From Chloroflexota bacterium (GTDB lineage Bacteria; Chloroflexota; Chloroflexia; Chloroflexales; Roseiflexaceae), in NCBI GenBank assembly GCA_018969485.1, contig JAGWYG010000018.1, forward strand, positions 1-51,342: DNA of 51,342 nucleotides. The letters run 5' to 3'. How positions within the stretch are numbered: the first letter of the stretch is position 1; each line of letters begins with the position of its first letter. The notes under the pieces were generated by a model. It made no database searches, was not told where the DNA came from, and worked only from the letters and a program-made list of their open reading frames with translations. The translations under genes were made by a program, and so were the position numbers. This document shows, one piece after another, positions 8,593 to 16,716 of this stretch.

Positions 8593-9894
8593 GTGGTCAT
8601 CGCGGCGCGGCTGGCGGCGCGCCTGCAGGGGCCGGTCGTCGGCATCATCACCGGGTGTGCCCTGGCGGTGTACCACTACCACATCCACTACTCACGGATC
8701 GGCATCAACAACATCGCCGACCCGTTCTTCATGACGCTGGCGCTGCTTCTGCTGCTGCGCGCCTACGACCGGCGCAGCATCGCCGACTGGGTGCTGTGCG
8801 GGATCGCGATCGGCGTCGCCCAGCATTTCTACTTCGGCGCACGGCTGATCGCCGTCATCGTGGCGCTGAGCATCGTGATGATGGCCCGGGCGAACTGGCG
8901 GCAGTTCTGGCGCGATCATGGCGTCGGCGTGCGGCGGCTGGCCGGCGCGGCGCTCATCACGGCCGCGCCGATGATCCAGTACGGCTGGCGATTTCCCGAC
9001 GAATACAATGCCAGGATCAACCAGACCGGCATCATCCAGAGCGGCTGGCTCGCCAACGAACTGGCCATGGGCGGCAACCTCATCGACATTCTGGCATCGC
9101 AATTCTGGCGCGCCATGCTGGCATTCAACGTCTACCCCGATCGCACGGTATGGTATGGGCTGCGCGAGCCGCTGCTCGACCCGATCACCGGCGCAGTGTT
9201 GCTGGTCGGCGTCGCCATCGGCCTTGCGCGCCTCACCAACCCGCGCCTGTTCCCGATGCTCGCCTGGTGGGGGAGCGCACTGGTGCTCGGCGGCGCCCTG
9301 ACCGAGAGCCCGCCATCGAGCCAGCGCCTGATCACCGCCGCAGTGCCGACGATCTTCTTCGCCGCGCTGGCGCTGGTCGTGCTGGTGCGCCAGCTGCGGC
9401 GCTGGCATGCGCTCCAGCCGCACAGCACACGGCTGGCGCCGGCATTGCTGGGCGCGGCCGTCGCCGCATTCGGCGCCGTCAGTCTCAAGACCTACTTCGT
9501 CGACTACGCGCCGCAGCGCATCTACGGCGGGCACCACGGCATCATCGCGACCGAGCTCGGCATCATCGCGCGACGCGAGTTCGGTTCCGGCTGGCGCATC
9601 TACTTCATGGGCCTGCCCGAGATGTCGCTGACATTCGGCTCGACGCGGTATCTCGCCCCCGACACGCCGGGCATCGATCTGCCGCCATCCGACGGCGACC
9701 CGGCGCGGTTGCTGCTCGCTACACCCGATGCCGCGGCGGCCTTTGTGGCGCTCCCGGCGCGGGCACACGAACTTGAGCCGATCCAGGCCGCCTACCCTGG
9801 TGGCACGCTGCGCGCGGTGGAGTCGCCCGTCGGCAGCGAGCCGCTGTTCTGGCTCTACCTGGTGCCGCGCGAGCGGCTGCCCGCGCCGCCGTGA
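8593..9894 (+). CDS. Family-39-like membrane glycosyltransferase, C-terminal part
   Basis: These 433 residues continue the same frame as the preceding fragment (8593 minus 7603 is a multiple of 3). The HYHIHYSRIGINN segment near residues 27-39 and the following DPFF are typical of the second transmembrane block of PMT/GT39-like enzymes. Several more membrane helices and a soluble C-terminal domain (about residues 300-433) follow. GTG 8593 is only the first possible start after the stop. No Shine-Dalgarno is convincing, so independent translation is doubtful. The fragment lacks the acidic GDET loop and should not be active alone. It converges on the isomerase-like gene with a 15-base gap. Confidence 0.65.
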   Translation: MVIAARLAARLQGPVVGIITGCALAVYHYHIHYSRIGINNIADPFFMTLALLLLLRAYDRRSIADWVLCGIAIGVAQHFYFGARLIAVIVALSIVMMARANWRQFWRDHGVGVRRLAGAALITAAPMIQYGWRFPDEYNARINQTGIIQSGWLANELAMGGNLIDILASQFWRAMLAFNVYPDRTVWYGLREPLLDPITGAVLLVGVAIGLARLTNPRLFPMLAWWGSALVLGGALTESPPSSQRLITAAVPTIFFAALALVVLVRQLRRWHALQPHSTRLAPALLGAAVAAFGAVSLKTYFVDYAPQRIYGGHHGIIATELGIIARREFGSGWRIYFMGLPEMSLTFGSTRYLAPDTPGIDLPPSDGDPARLLLATPDAAAAFVALPARAHELEPIQAAYPGGTLRAVESPVGSEPLFWLYLVPRERLPAPP

Positions 9895-9909
9895 CGCCCG
9901 ACGCCCCCG

Positions 9910-11340
9910 TCACACCACCACACACTCGAGGCCGAGCAGGCGCGCCACGCGCTCGATGGCGCCGCGCTGGTGGCCGACGCCCAGCGCCACGTGGTGGGTC
10001 GGGCCATGTGCGCACCATGCGTCCATGAACGCCGCCGGCGGCTGGGCGAAGCGCACCCGCGAGTTGGTATTGCCGATCTGCATCGTCGGCCCGGCGATGA
10101 CCTCGCCCTCGGCCAGCAGCAGGCGCAGGCGCCCGGTCTCGGTCTGGGTCATGCCCAGGATGGTCACCGGCCCATGGCGCACGGCGAACTCGACCGACAG
10201 GCCGCCGCCGCGCTTGCCGTGGAACAGGCCGAGGCCGCGCAGCGTGGGGCGCTGATCCGAGATCGCGATGTGACCCGGGCCATCGTGCCCCATCAGCAGG
10301 AAGCCATCGACGAAGTCCATCGCATAGAACTCGGTGAATGAACCACCGGCGCCGAGGCGATCGAGGATGAGCATCGCCAGGCAGGTCTTGAGGTCACCTT
10401 CGCCGCTGCATGGCACACCAGCCGCGGTGAGCAGCGAGTTGCCGACGATCATGCTGGCGCTGAGCTGCTCGAAGGCATTGCCGTCGAGGCCACGGTAGTA
10501 GTATGCCAGGCCGTCGAGCTGGAAATCCTGCACCAGCCGATGCAGGCCACCCGCCACCCGCGCCGCCTCGGCCAGCGCCGCCGGCGACACCTCGCGCGCG
10601 ATGCGATCGGAACCGGGCGCAGCGACGGCGAAGGTGTCACGGATCACCGCGAGCTGTGCCGCCAGGGCAGCATCGTCGACGCGCGCCACGCGACTGGCCA
10701 GGTCCTCCATCTCGAGCACCTCGACGTGTGTCCCGAGCTGACCGTGGATGCCGGTGACATCGCTGGAGAGGTCGAGCATGCCGGGGTAGGTGTGGCCGAG
10801 GAAGCCGATGCGCGCGTTCGCCAGGCCGCGGGCCACCGCCGCCGCCCGCACCCAGTCGCCGATCGCCTGCCAGGCCGTCGGGTCGTCGAACAGCTGGCCC
10901 GAGACGACCTGAAACGCGATGCGGGCGCGGGCGAAGGCGTTGCTGATCTCGGGAACGCAGCAGGCGCAGCAATTCGCCAGCCATTCGGCGGTGTCCACGG
11001 TGGCGTAGTCGAGCCGGGCGCACGGCTGGAGGTTGAGCACCAGCACCGGCCGGCGGGCGCGCTGCACCGTCGGCAGCACCTGCGATGAAGTGGCGTAGGT
11101 TGCGACATAGCAGACCACCAGATCGACCTGTTCGCGGGCGAAGCGATCGCCGGCGGCGACGGCGGCAAATGGGGTGTCGACGAGTCCGGCGGCGCAGATG
11201 TCGGCGCCGAGGGCCGCAAGCCGGCGCTCGACGTGGCCGAGGTAGCCGGCGAGGCGGTGCTGCAGGCCAGGGAACTGCGGCCAGTAGGCGGCCAGGCCGA
11301 TGCCGAAGACTCCGATGCGCGGTGCGTGGCGGGTGGGCAT
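9910..11340 (-). CDS. L-fucose/L-arabinose isomerase family protein
   Basis: This 476-residue protein resembles bacterial aldose-ketose isomerases of the fucose/arabinose type. It has an N-terminal Rossmann-like domain (GVFGIGLAAYWPQF), then GHTYPGMLDL. The metal-site region includes GEGDLK near residue 305 and FTEFYAMDFVDG...GHDGPGH with candidate Glu, Asp and His ligands. The family interconverts sugars such as L-fucose/L-fuculose. This branch is often annotated only as a family member, so the sugar is unknown. ATG 11340 is chosen because AGGAGA lies about 9 bases upstream. A longer frame would overlap the neighbouring coding sequence. It is the last gene of a minus-strand run. Confidence 0.78.
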   Translation of the reverse strand: MPTRHAPRIGVFGIGLAAYWPQFPGLQHRLAGYLGHVERRLAALGADICAAGLVDTPFAAVAAGDRFAREQVDLVVCYVATYATSSQVLPTVQRARRPVLVLNLQPCARLDYATVDTAEWLANCCACCVPEISNAFARARIAFQVVSGQLFDDPTAWQAIGDWVRAAAVARGLANARIGFLGHTYPGMLDLSSDVTGIHGQLGTHVEVLEMEDLASRVARVDDAALAAQLAVIRDTFAVAAPGSDRIAREVSPAALAEAARVAGGLHRLVQDFQLDGLAYYYRGLDGNAFEQLSASMIVGNSLLTAAGVPCSGEGDLKTCLAMLILDRLGAGGSFTEFYAMDFVDGFLLMGHDGPGHIAISDQRPTLRGLGLFHGKRGGGLSVEFAVRHGPVTILGMTQTETGRLRLLLAEGEVIAGPTMQIGNTNSRVRFAQPPAAFMDAWCAHGPTHHVALGVGHQRGAIERVARLLGLECVVV

Positions 11341-11377
11341 GGGTGTGTCTCCTGTGTCGCTGGCGCCGCCGGCAGGA

Positions 11378-12253
11378 TCACGGCTGGCTCGTGGCGCGCT
11401 CCCAGGCGGCGCGTTGCTGCCGGACGTACTGCCACACCCGGGTGGCATCGTCGTGGGGGTACGCGAACCCGGTGCGCTGCGCCACATCGCGCGCCAGTGC
11501 GTCGAATGCCGCCATCAACGTCTCGAGCGCCTGCCACAGCGCGGCGCCGTCGGCGGATGCATAGCTCGCACACACCGCGTGCCACAGCGGTGCGGGCAGC
11601 CAGCGGCCCAGATCGCGGCCATGCTTGCCCGCCGCACGGGCGCCGGCACTGGTCAGGACCAGCCACCAGTCGCACAGCTGCAGCAGCTGATCGCGCACGA
11701 TCGCGAGGTGGGTCTGCGCATAGGTTGGCTGGTCGCGCCACACCGCCTTGACGACGTACGGCGCGACCCACCAGAACTCGTTGCAGCAGTCGCGATAGGC
11801 TGCCTCGGTGGGCGGTTGCGCGTACGGGCTGGCCGGCGGAGCCGGCGGCACCAGCCCGTCGGGGTCCAGCATCACCTGCTCGTGTGGTTCGCGCGGCAGC
11901 AGCGCCAGCGCGTCGCACGTCACCAGCGTCAGGTCGATGCGGTGCCCGTCGCGGAACAGCATCAGCCAGGCGAACTGCTGTGGGTGCGGCGCATCGGCCA
12001 GCGCGCCCATCGCGTCGGGGAGCTGCATGATCAGGCGCTCACCGAAGCAGTCGATCCAGTGCGGATCGGCGAGATAGGGCTCGAGCGAATCGACCACATA
12101 CACCACGTCCCAGTCCTGGAACGCGTCTGGCGCGGCGTGTGGATTGGCGCGCGATCCATTGAGGATGACGGCGCGGACGCCCGGCGCGGCGCGGGCGACC
12201 GACAGCAGCAGCGCGCGGAGCGCCTCGTCGCTGCGACGCAGCACGGCGCTCAC
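11378..12253 (-). CDS. Aminoglycoside 6-adenylyltransferase-like nucleotidyltransferase (ANT(6)/AadE family)
   Basis: This 291-residue protein matches ANT(6) enzymes in length and layout. The nucleotidyltransferase signature NGSRANP is followed by DAFQDWDVVYVV, which supplies the paired metal-binding acidic residues. WIDCFGERLIMQLPD follows, as in the streptomycin adenylyltransferases. A helical C-terminal domain includes the EFWWVAPYV segment. In pathogens such enzymes adenylate streptomycin at the 6-OH. In environmental bacteria the substrate is often untested, so resistance is only a possibility. The GTG start at 12253 overlaps the GNAT stop (GTGA), indicating translational coupling. The longer frame upstream is a shadow of the GNAT gene. 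Confidence 0.85.
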   Translation of the reverse strand: MSAVLRRSDEALRALLLSVARAAPGVRAVILNGSRANPHAAPDAFQDWDVVYVVDSLEPYLADPHWIDCFGERLIMQLPDAMGALADAPHPQQFAWLMLFRDGHRIDLTLVTCDALALLPREPHEQVMLDPDGLVPPAPPASPYAQPPTEAAYRDCCNEFWWVAPYVVKAVWRDQPTYAQTHLAIVRDQLLQLCDWWLVLTSAGARAAGKHGRDLGRWLPAPLWHAVCASYASADGAALWQALETLMAAFDALARDVAQRTGFAYPHDDATRVWQYVRQQRAAWERATSQP

Positions 12254-12705
12254 AGCGGCCGCTCGAAATAGACGCTGAACGGATCCTCGCGGTAGGGGCC
12301 GAACGGGCCGATGCGGCTGAACCCGGCGCGCTCGTAGAGCGCGATGGCCTCGGGCTGCCAGATGCCGGTCTCGAGGCGCAGCCGGGGGAGCGCCGCAGCG
12401 CGCGCCTGCGCCGCGAGTTCGCCGAGCAGTGCCTGTGCCACGCCACGGCGGCGGAAGGCCGGGCGCACGTACATGCGCTTCACCTCGCCGTAGTCGGCGG
12501 CGCGCGCCAGCCCGGCACATCCGGCCGGAGCGCCATCACACCAGGCCACGAAGAATGCGACCCGTTCGGCCACCAGCCGTGCCACGCTGTAGCCGTGGCG
12601 GCTGGCGACCGGCTGCCGTGGGTCATCGAGCGCGGCAGACAGCTCGGCGATGAGGTCCTCCGCCACCGGATCATCGGGCGGAGTCGGGCGAATCTCACAG
12701 ATCAT
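12250..12705 (-). CDS. GNAT family N-acetyltransferase
   Basis: This 151-residue protein is a complete single-domain GNAT enzyme. The acetyl-CoA pyrophosphate loop is the RxxGxA-type motif in MYVRPAFRRRGVAQALL (about residues 77-93). It is followed by LRLETGIWQPEAIALYERAGF, the usual final helix-strand block. It would transfer acetyl from acetyl-CoA to an amine; the acceptor is unknown. GGAG lies 8 bases before ATG 12705 and an extended -10 is at 12743-12751. It overlaps the ANT(6)-like gene by four bases, so the two modifying enzymes are probably made together. Confidence 0.88.
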   Translation of the reverse strand: MICEIRPTPPDDPVAEDLIAELSAALDDPRQPVASRHGYSVARLVAERVAFFVAWCDGAPAGCAGLARAADYGEVKRMYVRPAFRRRGVAQALLGELAAQARAAALPRLRLETGIWQPEAIALYERAGFSRIGPFGPYREDPFSVYFERPL

Positions 12706-12742
12706 GCGGGTGCTCCGAAACTCCCTGGCTGGCCGTCACGCG

Positions 12743-12751
12743 ATGCTAGCA
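12743..12751 (-). promoter_or_regulatory. Extended -10 promoter for the GNAT/ANT(6) pair
   Basis: On the minus strand this reads TGCTAGCAT. It predicts a transcript start about 30 bases before the GNAT ATG at 12705. It lies just beyond the stop of the large helical-repeat gene. Confidence 0.5.
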
Positions 12752-12794
12752 CAGCGTCGCTGGCGCGGCAAGCCGGCACCCGCGCGCGGCAGAC

Positions 12795-15473
12795 TCAGGC
12801 GCCTGCCGCCTCGGACTGCAGCCGGCGGATGTCGCGCAGGGCCTGTCGCACCTGTGCCAGCGCGCGCCGGTCGGCCGCGATCTGCCGAAGCGCGCAGACG
12901 CTGCGCCACAGCCGCAGACTGGCCTGGCCCGCGGTGCGCGCCGGCCCAAACTGGCGGCGCGTCAGGTGAAACTGGCATACCTCGTGCCAGAGCTCTGCCA
13001 GCATCACCACGTCCGGCAGCGACTGGTCGGTGTACGACTCGAGCATCTGGCGGCACTCGCCGAAGCACGCCAGCGCGGTGGCGTCGTCGTCGATCGCCGC
13101 GGCGCAGGTACCGCAGTGGCGCAGCGCCAGTGCGATGATCATCGGAAAGCTGACCAGCAGGCGGCCGGTCGAGAGCGAGCGCCAGGCGATGATGCTCTGG
13201 CGATAGCCATGCAAGGCATCGCCGAACTGCCGCACGCTGCGCTGGACGTCGGCCAGCTGGAACCAGGCGCGGCCGAGCTCGTAGCGGCTGCCGTGGCTAT
13301 GGTGCGCCAGGTCGTGCTGCTGGCACCAGGCCAGCGCCTGGTGGGCGGCCTGCAGCGCGCCGGCCGTATCGTGCGGCTGCAGCGCCTGCACCGTCATGCG
13401 CAGCAGGTTCAGCACATCGATGGCCGCGTCCGCGTCGACGCACTGGCGCAGCGCCGCCAGCGCCGCATCGAGCACCGCCACGATCCGGGCGTGATCATCC
13501 TGTGCCGCCGTCAGTGCCGCAGCCACCGCATCGAGCAGCACCCTGCGATCGATCGGCCGCCCGCGCAGCCGCACCACCTGGCACAGCGCCGCGAGGCGCT
13601 CGTCGTCGTGCTGCCGCGCCTGCGCGTGATCGCCACACTCGCGGGCGATCGACCGGGCGTGCGCCAGGGCGATGCCCAGCGCGTAGTGATCACCGGGCGT
13701 ACCGCGCTCGCGCGCCAGCAGGCGCAGGGTCGCCAGCGACTCCGTCAGCAGTGCCGGGACATCCGCGGCGCTGCCCCAGCGCTGCTGGTGCCGTGCCGCC
13801 TCGGCCAGCGCCACGCCCAGCGCCTGGCGCGCACGTGCATCGCCGCCGGCCGCCTGTGTGCGGCGGATGGCGATGCGCTCGGCGTGCGCCGCGTGGGCCG
13901 CCGCCCGGTTCCTGCCGGCCAGCAGCGGCGTCGCCTGCTCCAGCAGGCGCGCCACCAGCGCATCGTAGTCATCGGGCGCGCCCCGTTCGGCGACCGCCAT
14001 GCGCAGCAGGGTGATGCTCTCGTCGAGCGAATCCTGCAGCCCCCGCCGGTCATCTGCGTCCTGGCGCCGGTTGCGCCGGCGCAGCTGCAGCTCCTCGAGC
14101 CGATGATCGTACAGGATCTCCGTGGCCGGATCGGCATCATCGCCCGCCTCGTCATCCAGATCGGCCGCCGATTCGGCGCTGATGTGCGCGGAGACCATCC
14201 GCTTGATCCGCTGGCGCCGCACGAGGTCGAGCGCCCTGGCCAGCCGGCGGTATGCTGACGGGGTGACCGCTGGCTGCCGCCGGTACAGCGCCACAATCTC
14301 GTCGAGGTAGTTGTTCGCAGCCTCGTGATCGTTGCGCCCCGCCTCGTCGAGCGACGCGTCGACCAGCAGGCGTGTGAGCAGCCAGACATCCTCGCCGGTG
14401 CCCCGGCGCGCAACCAGCTGGCGCGCCAGCTCCAGCGCCTCACTCAGGCTGGTGGTCGCGTCGGCCGCCGAGGCGGCCAGGTCGTTCCCCTCCAGCCCTG
14501 GCACACGGTAGAGCGCGACGGCGCCGCGCACGCGCAGCAGGCGGATGCGTAGCTCGAGCAGCTGCACCCACTCGTCATCGAATCGGTCGTACTCTTCCTG
14601 TTCTTCCTGCATGCGCTCCAGCATGGCGTTGATCGACGCGCTCGCCTGGGCGGCATCGGTCAGCGGCCAGATCGCCTGGTCGTCGACGACGGCCGGCAGG
14701 CGCAGCTGGTCGATTCCGGCGGCCGTCCGGTGCGCGTAGAGCAGCGTGGTGCGCCGCAGGTGATTCAGGCGTGCCAGATAGTACTCGGACGTGCAGACCA
14801 TCGAGCGCATCAGGTGCATCAACGGCGATTGGCGGGATGCGACGGCAGAGATCGCCGATCTCGATTGTCTCAGCAGCGCGATCGCGTGTTCGGCGACATT
14901 CCATGATCGCAGGACAATTCCTTGCTCGAAGAGTCGCCAGATGACGTGATTTGCGCGTGATCGAACATATACCCGGATATACATGTCTCTCTGCATGTAT
15001 ATCGAATAGTCGTCGGGTTCTCTTGACAGCATGGCTTCATCAAAATCGGAAAACGTCATTTCATGAAGGCATTCCTGGTACACCGAAAATGATTGCTGAA
15101 TGCGCTGACAAACGTCATCAGATCGATCATCCCAACCATAATTGATGATGTGTTGAAGCTGATGCCGATGGTCATCCACATCATTCAAGTACTCCGAGAC
15201 CTCACCGAGTGCTGCGGCGAGGTCAGCCAGCGCATCGATCAGATGTCTGGGATTGACGGTGCGCCTGGCCGGCGCATGTCGGGCGGCGTTGCGCAGCAGC
15301 GCGATGCGTTCGCGGGCATTCGCGACGCGGTCGGCGCGGTCACCCTGCGCGTGATAGCGGGTCATCTGGCGTTCGAGCGCCTCAACCAGGCGCACGCGGG
15401 TCCGATCGCCGGGGCGACGCGCGAAGGCTGCGCGTAATCGCTGAATGGCGCGATCGTCATCGTCATTATGCAT
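12795..15473 (-). CDS. Large helical-repeat (TPR-like) protein of unknown function
   Basis: This 892-residue protein is almost entirely alpha-helical. From about residue 330 onward it shows TPR/SEL1-like repeats of roughly 35-45 residues, for example LTESLATLRLLARERGTP and LDAALAALRQC. No NTPase, protease or DNA-binding motif is visible. ATG 15473 (MHNDDDDR) is chosen because GAGG lies about 8 bases upstream and a -10-like TATGAT is at 15558-15563. The longer frame upstream is low-complexity and runs through that promoter. Codons for about residues 90-205 (14,860-15,200) are much AT-richer than the rest, suggesting that this portion has a separate origin. It may be a scaffold or signalling protein. 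Confidence 0.7.
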   Translation of the reverse strand: MHNDDDDRAIQRLRAAFARRPGDRTRVRLVEALERQMTRYHAQGDRADRVANARERIALLRNAARHAPARRTVNPRHLIDALADLAAALGEVSEYLNDVDDHRHQLQHIINYGWDDRSDDVCQRIQQSFSVYQECLHEMTFSDFDEAMLSREPDDYSIYMQRDMYIRVYVRSRANHVIWRLFEQGIVLRSWNVAEHAIALLRQSRSAISAVASRQSPLMHLMRSMVCTSEYYLARLNHLRRTTLLYAHRTAAGIDQLRLPAVVDDQAIWPLTDAAQASASINAMLERMQEEQEEYDRFDDEWVQLLELRIRLLRVRGAVALYRVPGLEGNDLAASAADATTSLSEALELARQLVARRGTGEDVWLLTRLLVDASLDEAGRNDHEAANNYLDEIVALYRRQPAVTPSAYRRLARALDLVRRQRIKRMVSAHISAESAADLDDEAGDDADPATEILYDHRLEELQLRRRNRRQDADDRRGLQDSLDESITLLRMAVAERGAPDDYDALVARLLEQATPLLAGRNRAAAHAAHAERIAIRRTQAAGGDARARQALGVALAEAARHQQRWGSAADVPALLTESLATLRLLARERGTPGDHYALGIALAHARSIARECGDHAQARQHDDERLAALCQVVRLRGRPIDRRVLLDAVAAALTAAQDDHARIVAVLDAALAALRQCVDADAAIDVLNLLRMTVQALQPHDTAGALQAAHQALAWCQQHDLAHHSHGSRYELGRAWFQLADVQRSVRQFGDALHGYRQSIIAWRSLSTGRLLVSFPMIIALALRHCGTCAAAIDDDATALACFGECRQMLESYTDQSLPDVVMLAELWHEVCQFHLTRRQFGPARTAGQASLRLWRSVCALRQIAADRRALAQVRQALRDIRRLQSEAAGA

Positions 15474-15557
15474 GGCATGCCTCGGTGGTGTCGTGATGAT
15501 GGCGGCAGGGCGTCGGCGGTCAGGCCGACGTCGCCGGCAGAGGTGATGTCTTGCGTC

Positions 15558-15563
15558 ATCATA
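15558..15563 (-). promoter_or_regulatory. Possible -10 for the helical-repeat gene
   Basis: The minus strand reads TATGAT preceded by GTG, the same GTG-TAT context as the elements at 2484 and 48014. It is about 85 bases before the ATG. Confidence 0.35.
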
Positions 15564-15730
15564 CACGGAAACCGCACGACATGGACAGATCAGGGCACCA
15601 GCACACCGCGTGGAGCAGCATGCCAGGGAGCGGGCGTGATCAGCGGGCGAGCACAGCGGCGCCGCAGATACCCGCGATGCCCACGGCCGCAGCACCAGTC
15701 GCGCTGCGAACCCGTAGCGCGGCGGCGGCA

Positions 15731-15759
15731 CAGAATCCGCGTCAGGTCCGTGGATTCTG
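15731..15759. repeat. Inverted repeat, possible operator, upstream of the t6A cluster
   Basis: CAGAATCC (15731-15738) and GGATTCTG (15752-15759) are perfect reverse complements around a 13-base spacer. Arm centres are 21 bases apart, two helical turns. The site ends 45 bases before the extended -10 at 15804. Confidence 0.45.
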
Positions 15760-15803
15760 CCCTGGCGGCAGCCCCCGACGCATCCGGGCAGCCGGCCGCG
15801 CTG

Positions 15804-15812
15804 TGTTATACT
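15804..15812 (+). promoter_or_regulatory. Extended -10 promoter for the Mrr-like/tsaE/tsaB operon
   Basis: TGTTATACT at 15804-15812 is a good extended -10. The transcript would start near 15820, about 50 bases before GTG 15872. Confidence 0.6.
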
Positions 15813-15871
15813 TTGTGCAGCGGTGTCGGTACTGGCGACGCCACACAGCACCGTTGAAGAGAGGCGTCCGG

Positions 15872-16240
15872 GTGTCCCAACTATCGGCACGCGAACTCAG
15901 CGCCCTTGCCCAGCAGGCAGGGTATCAGGTCGTGTCAGTCGAGCAATTACGTGCGAATCGCTGGCTGGTCAGTCTCCTCACTCCACAGAACGAGCTCATC
16001 GTGGCGCTCTACCAGGCTCGTCCGCTCGTCGGCGCCTCGGATGTGCTGGACATGGCCGAGCTCGTGCGGCTGCGTCGTGCGCGGCGCGCATATCTGATCG
16101 CCTATGGTGGTGCCTTCAGCCCGGCCGCCTTTCGCACGCTGAACGAACTGCGCGGCATCGCCATCGAGCTGGTCGAGAGTCTGCCGGCGGCATCGACGCC
16201 GACGCCAACCGAGCCCGAGCGCGGGCCGGCGGGTGGGTGA
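15872..16240 (+). CDS. Small restriction-endonuclease-like (Mrr-type) protein
   Basis: This 122-residue protein resembles the C-terminal nuclease-like domain of Mrr proteins. The pattern is a hydrophobic strand, then LVRLRRARRAYLIAYGG, then AFSPAAFRTLNELRGIAIELV, which parallels the Mrr strand-helix arrangement ending in the VTxxxFTxxA-type turn. The canonical D-x(n)-ExK catalytic residues are not clear, so it may be a non-catalytic relative. GTG 15872 is chosen because GAGG lies 7 bases upstream and the promoter is at 15804-15812. The earlier ATG at 15551 lies upstream of that promoter. It is the first gene before tsaE, four bases away, and likely cotranscribed. Confidence 0.6.
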   Translation: MSQLSARELSALAQQAGYQVVSVEQLRANRWLVSLLTPQNELIVALYQARPLVGASDVLDMAELVRLRRARRAYLIAYGGAFSPAAFRTLNELRGIAIELVESLPAASTPTPTEPERGPAGG

Positions 16241-16244
16241 CGCC

Positions 16245-16715
16245 ATGGCGTCGCTGACCATTGTGTGTGGTTCGCCGGCGGCGACGCTGGCATTCGGCGC
16301 GCGGCTCGGCGGGCTGCTGGCGCGTGGCGATGTCGTCGCGCTGCACGGCGAGCTCGGCGCCGGCAAGACGCAGTTGGTCGCGGGCATCGCCGCCGGGCTC
16401 GGCGCGCCCGATGCCGTCACCAGCCCGACGTTCGTGGTGATCCAGCACTACCAGGGGCGGCTGCCGATCCATCACGCCGATCTGTATCGCCTCGACGGGC
16501 CGGCCGACCTGGACGGGATCGGGCTGGAGGAACTGCTCGACGGCGATGGCGTCTGCCTGATCGAGTGGCCCGAGCGTGCCGGCGACCGGCTGCCGGCGGA
16601 GCATCTCGTCATCGCGTGCGCCTGGCTGGGGCCGACGGAGCGATCGTTCACGCTGCGCGGCGCCGGGCAGCGCGTGGAGCGGCTCATCACCGCGCTGCGC
16701 GCCGTGGAGCGCTGA
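16245..16715 (+). CDS. tsaE: tRNA threonylcarbamoyladenosine biosynthesis ATPase TsaE
   Basis: This 156-residue protein is the small P-loop ATPase that works with TsaB and TsaD to make N6-threonylcarbamoyladenosine at position 37 of ANN-decoding tRNAs. The Walker A GELGAGKT is at residues 33-40, followed by SPTFVVIQHYQG and HHADLYRLD, all typical of TsaE. ATG 16245 starts four bases after the preceding stop. The next gene, tsaB, begins one base after this stop. TsaD is not in the window. Confidence 0.94.
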   Translation: MASLTIVCGSPAATLAFGARLGGLLARGDVVALHGELGAGKTQLVAGIAAGLGAPDAVTSPTFVVIQHYQGRLPIHHADLYRLDGPADLDGIGLEELLDGDGVCLIEWPERAGDRLPAEHLVIACAWLGPTERSFTLRGAGQRVERLITALRAVER

Positions 16716-16716
16716 C

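Larger units (their letters stand above)
15474..15871. other. Divergent intergenic region with promoters and inverted repeats
   Basis: This roughly 400-base region separates the helical-repeat gene (minus) from the t6A cluster (plus). It contains a short inverted repeat (CGTCGGC 15511-15517, GCCGACG 15524-15530) and the minus-strand -10 at 15558-15563. It also contains an 8-bp inverted repeat at 15731-15759 and the plus-strand extended -10 at 15804-15812. The frame open on the plus strand from 15551 has no recognisable protein sequence before GTG 15872. Confidence 0.65.

Noticed and set aside
15551-15871. Longer N-terminus for the Mrr-like gene
   Set aside because: The extra 107 codons cross the promoter at 15804-15812 and have no recognisable sequence. 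GTG 15872 has a proper ribosome site.
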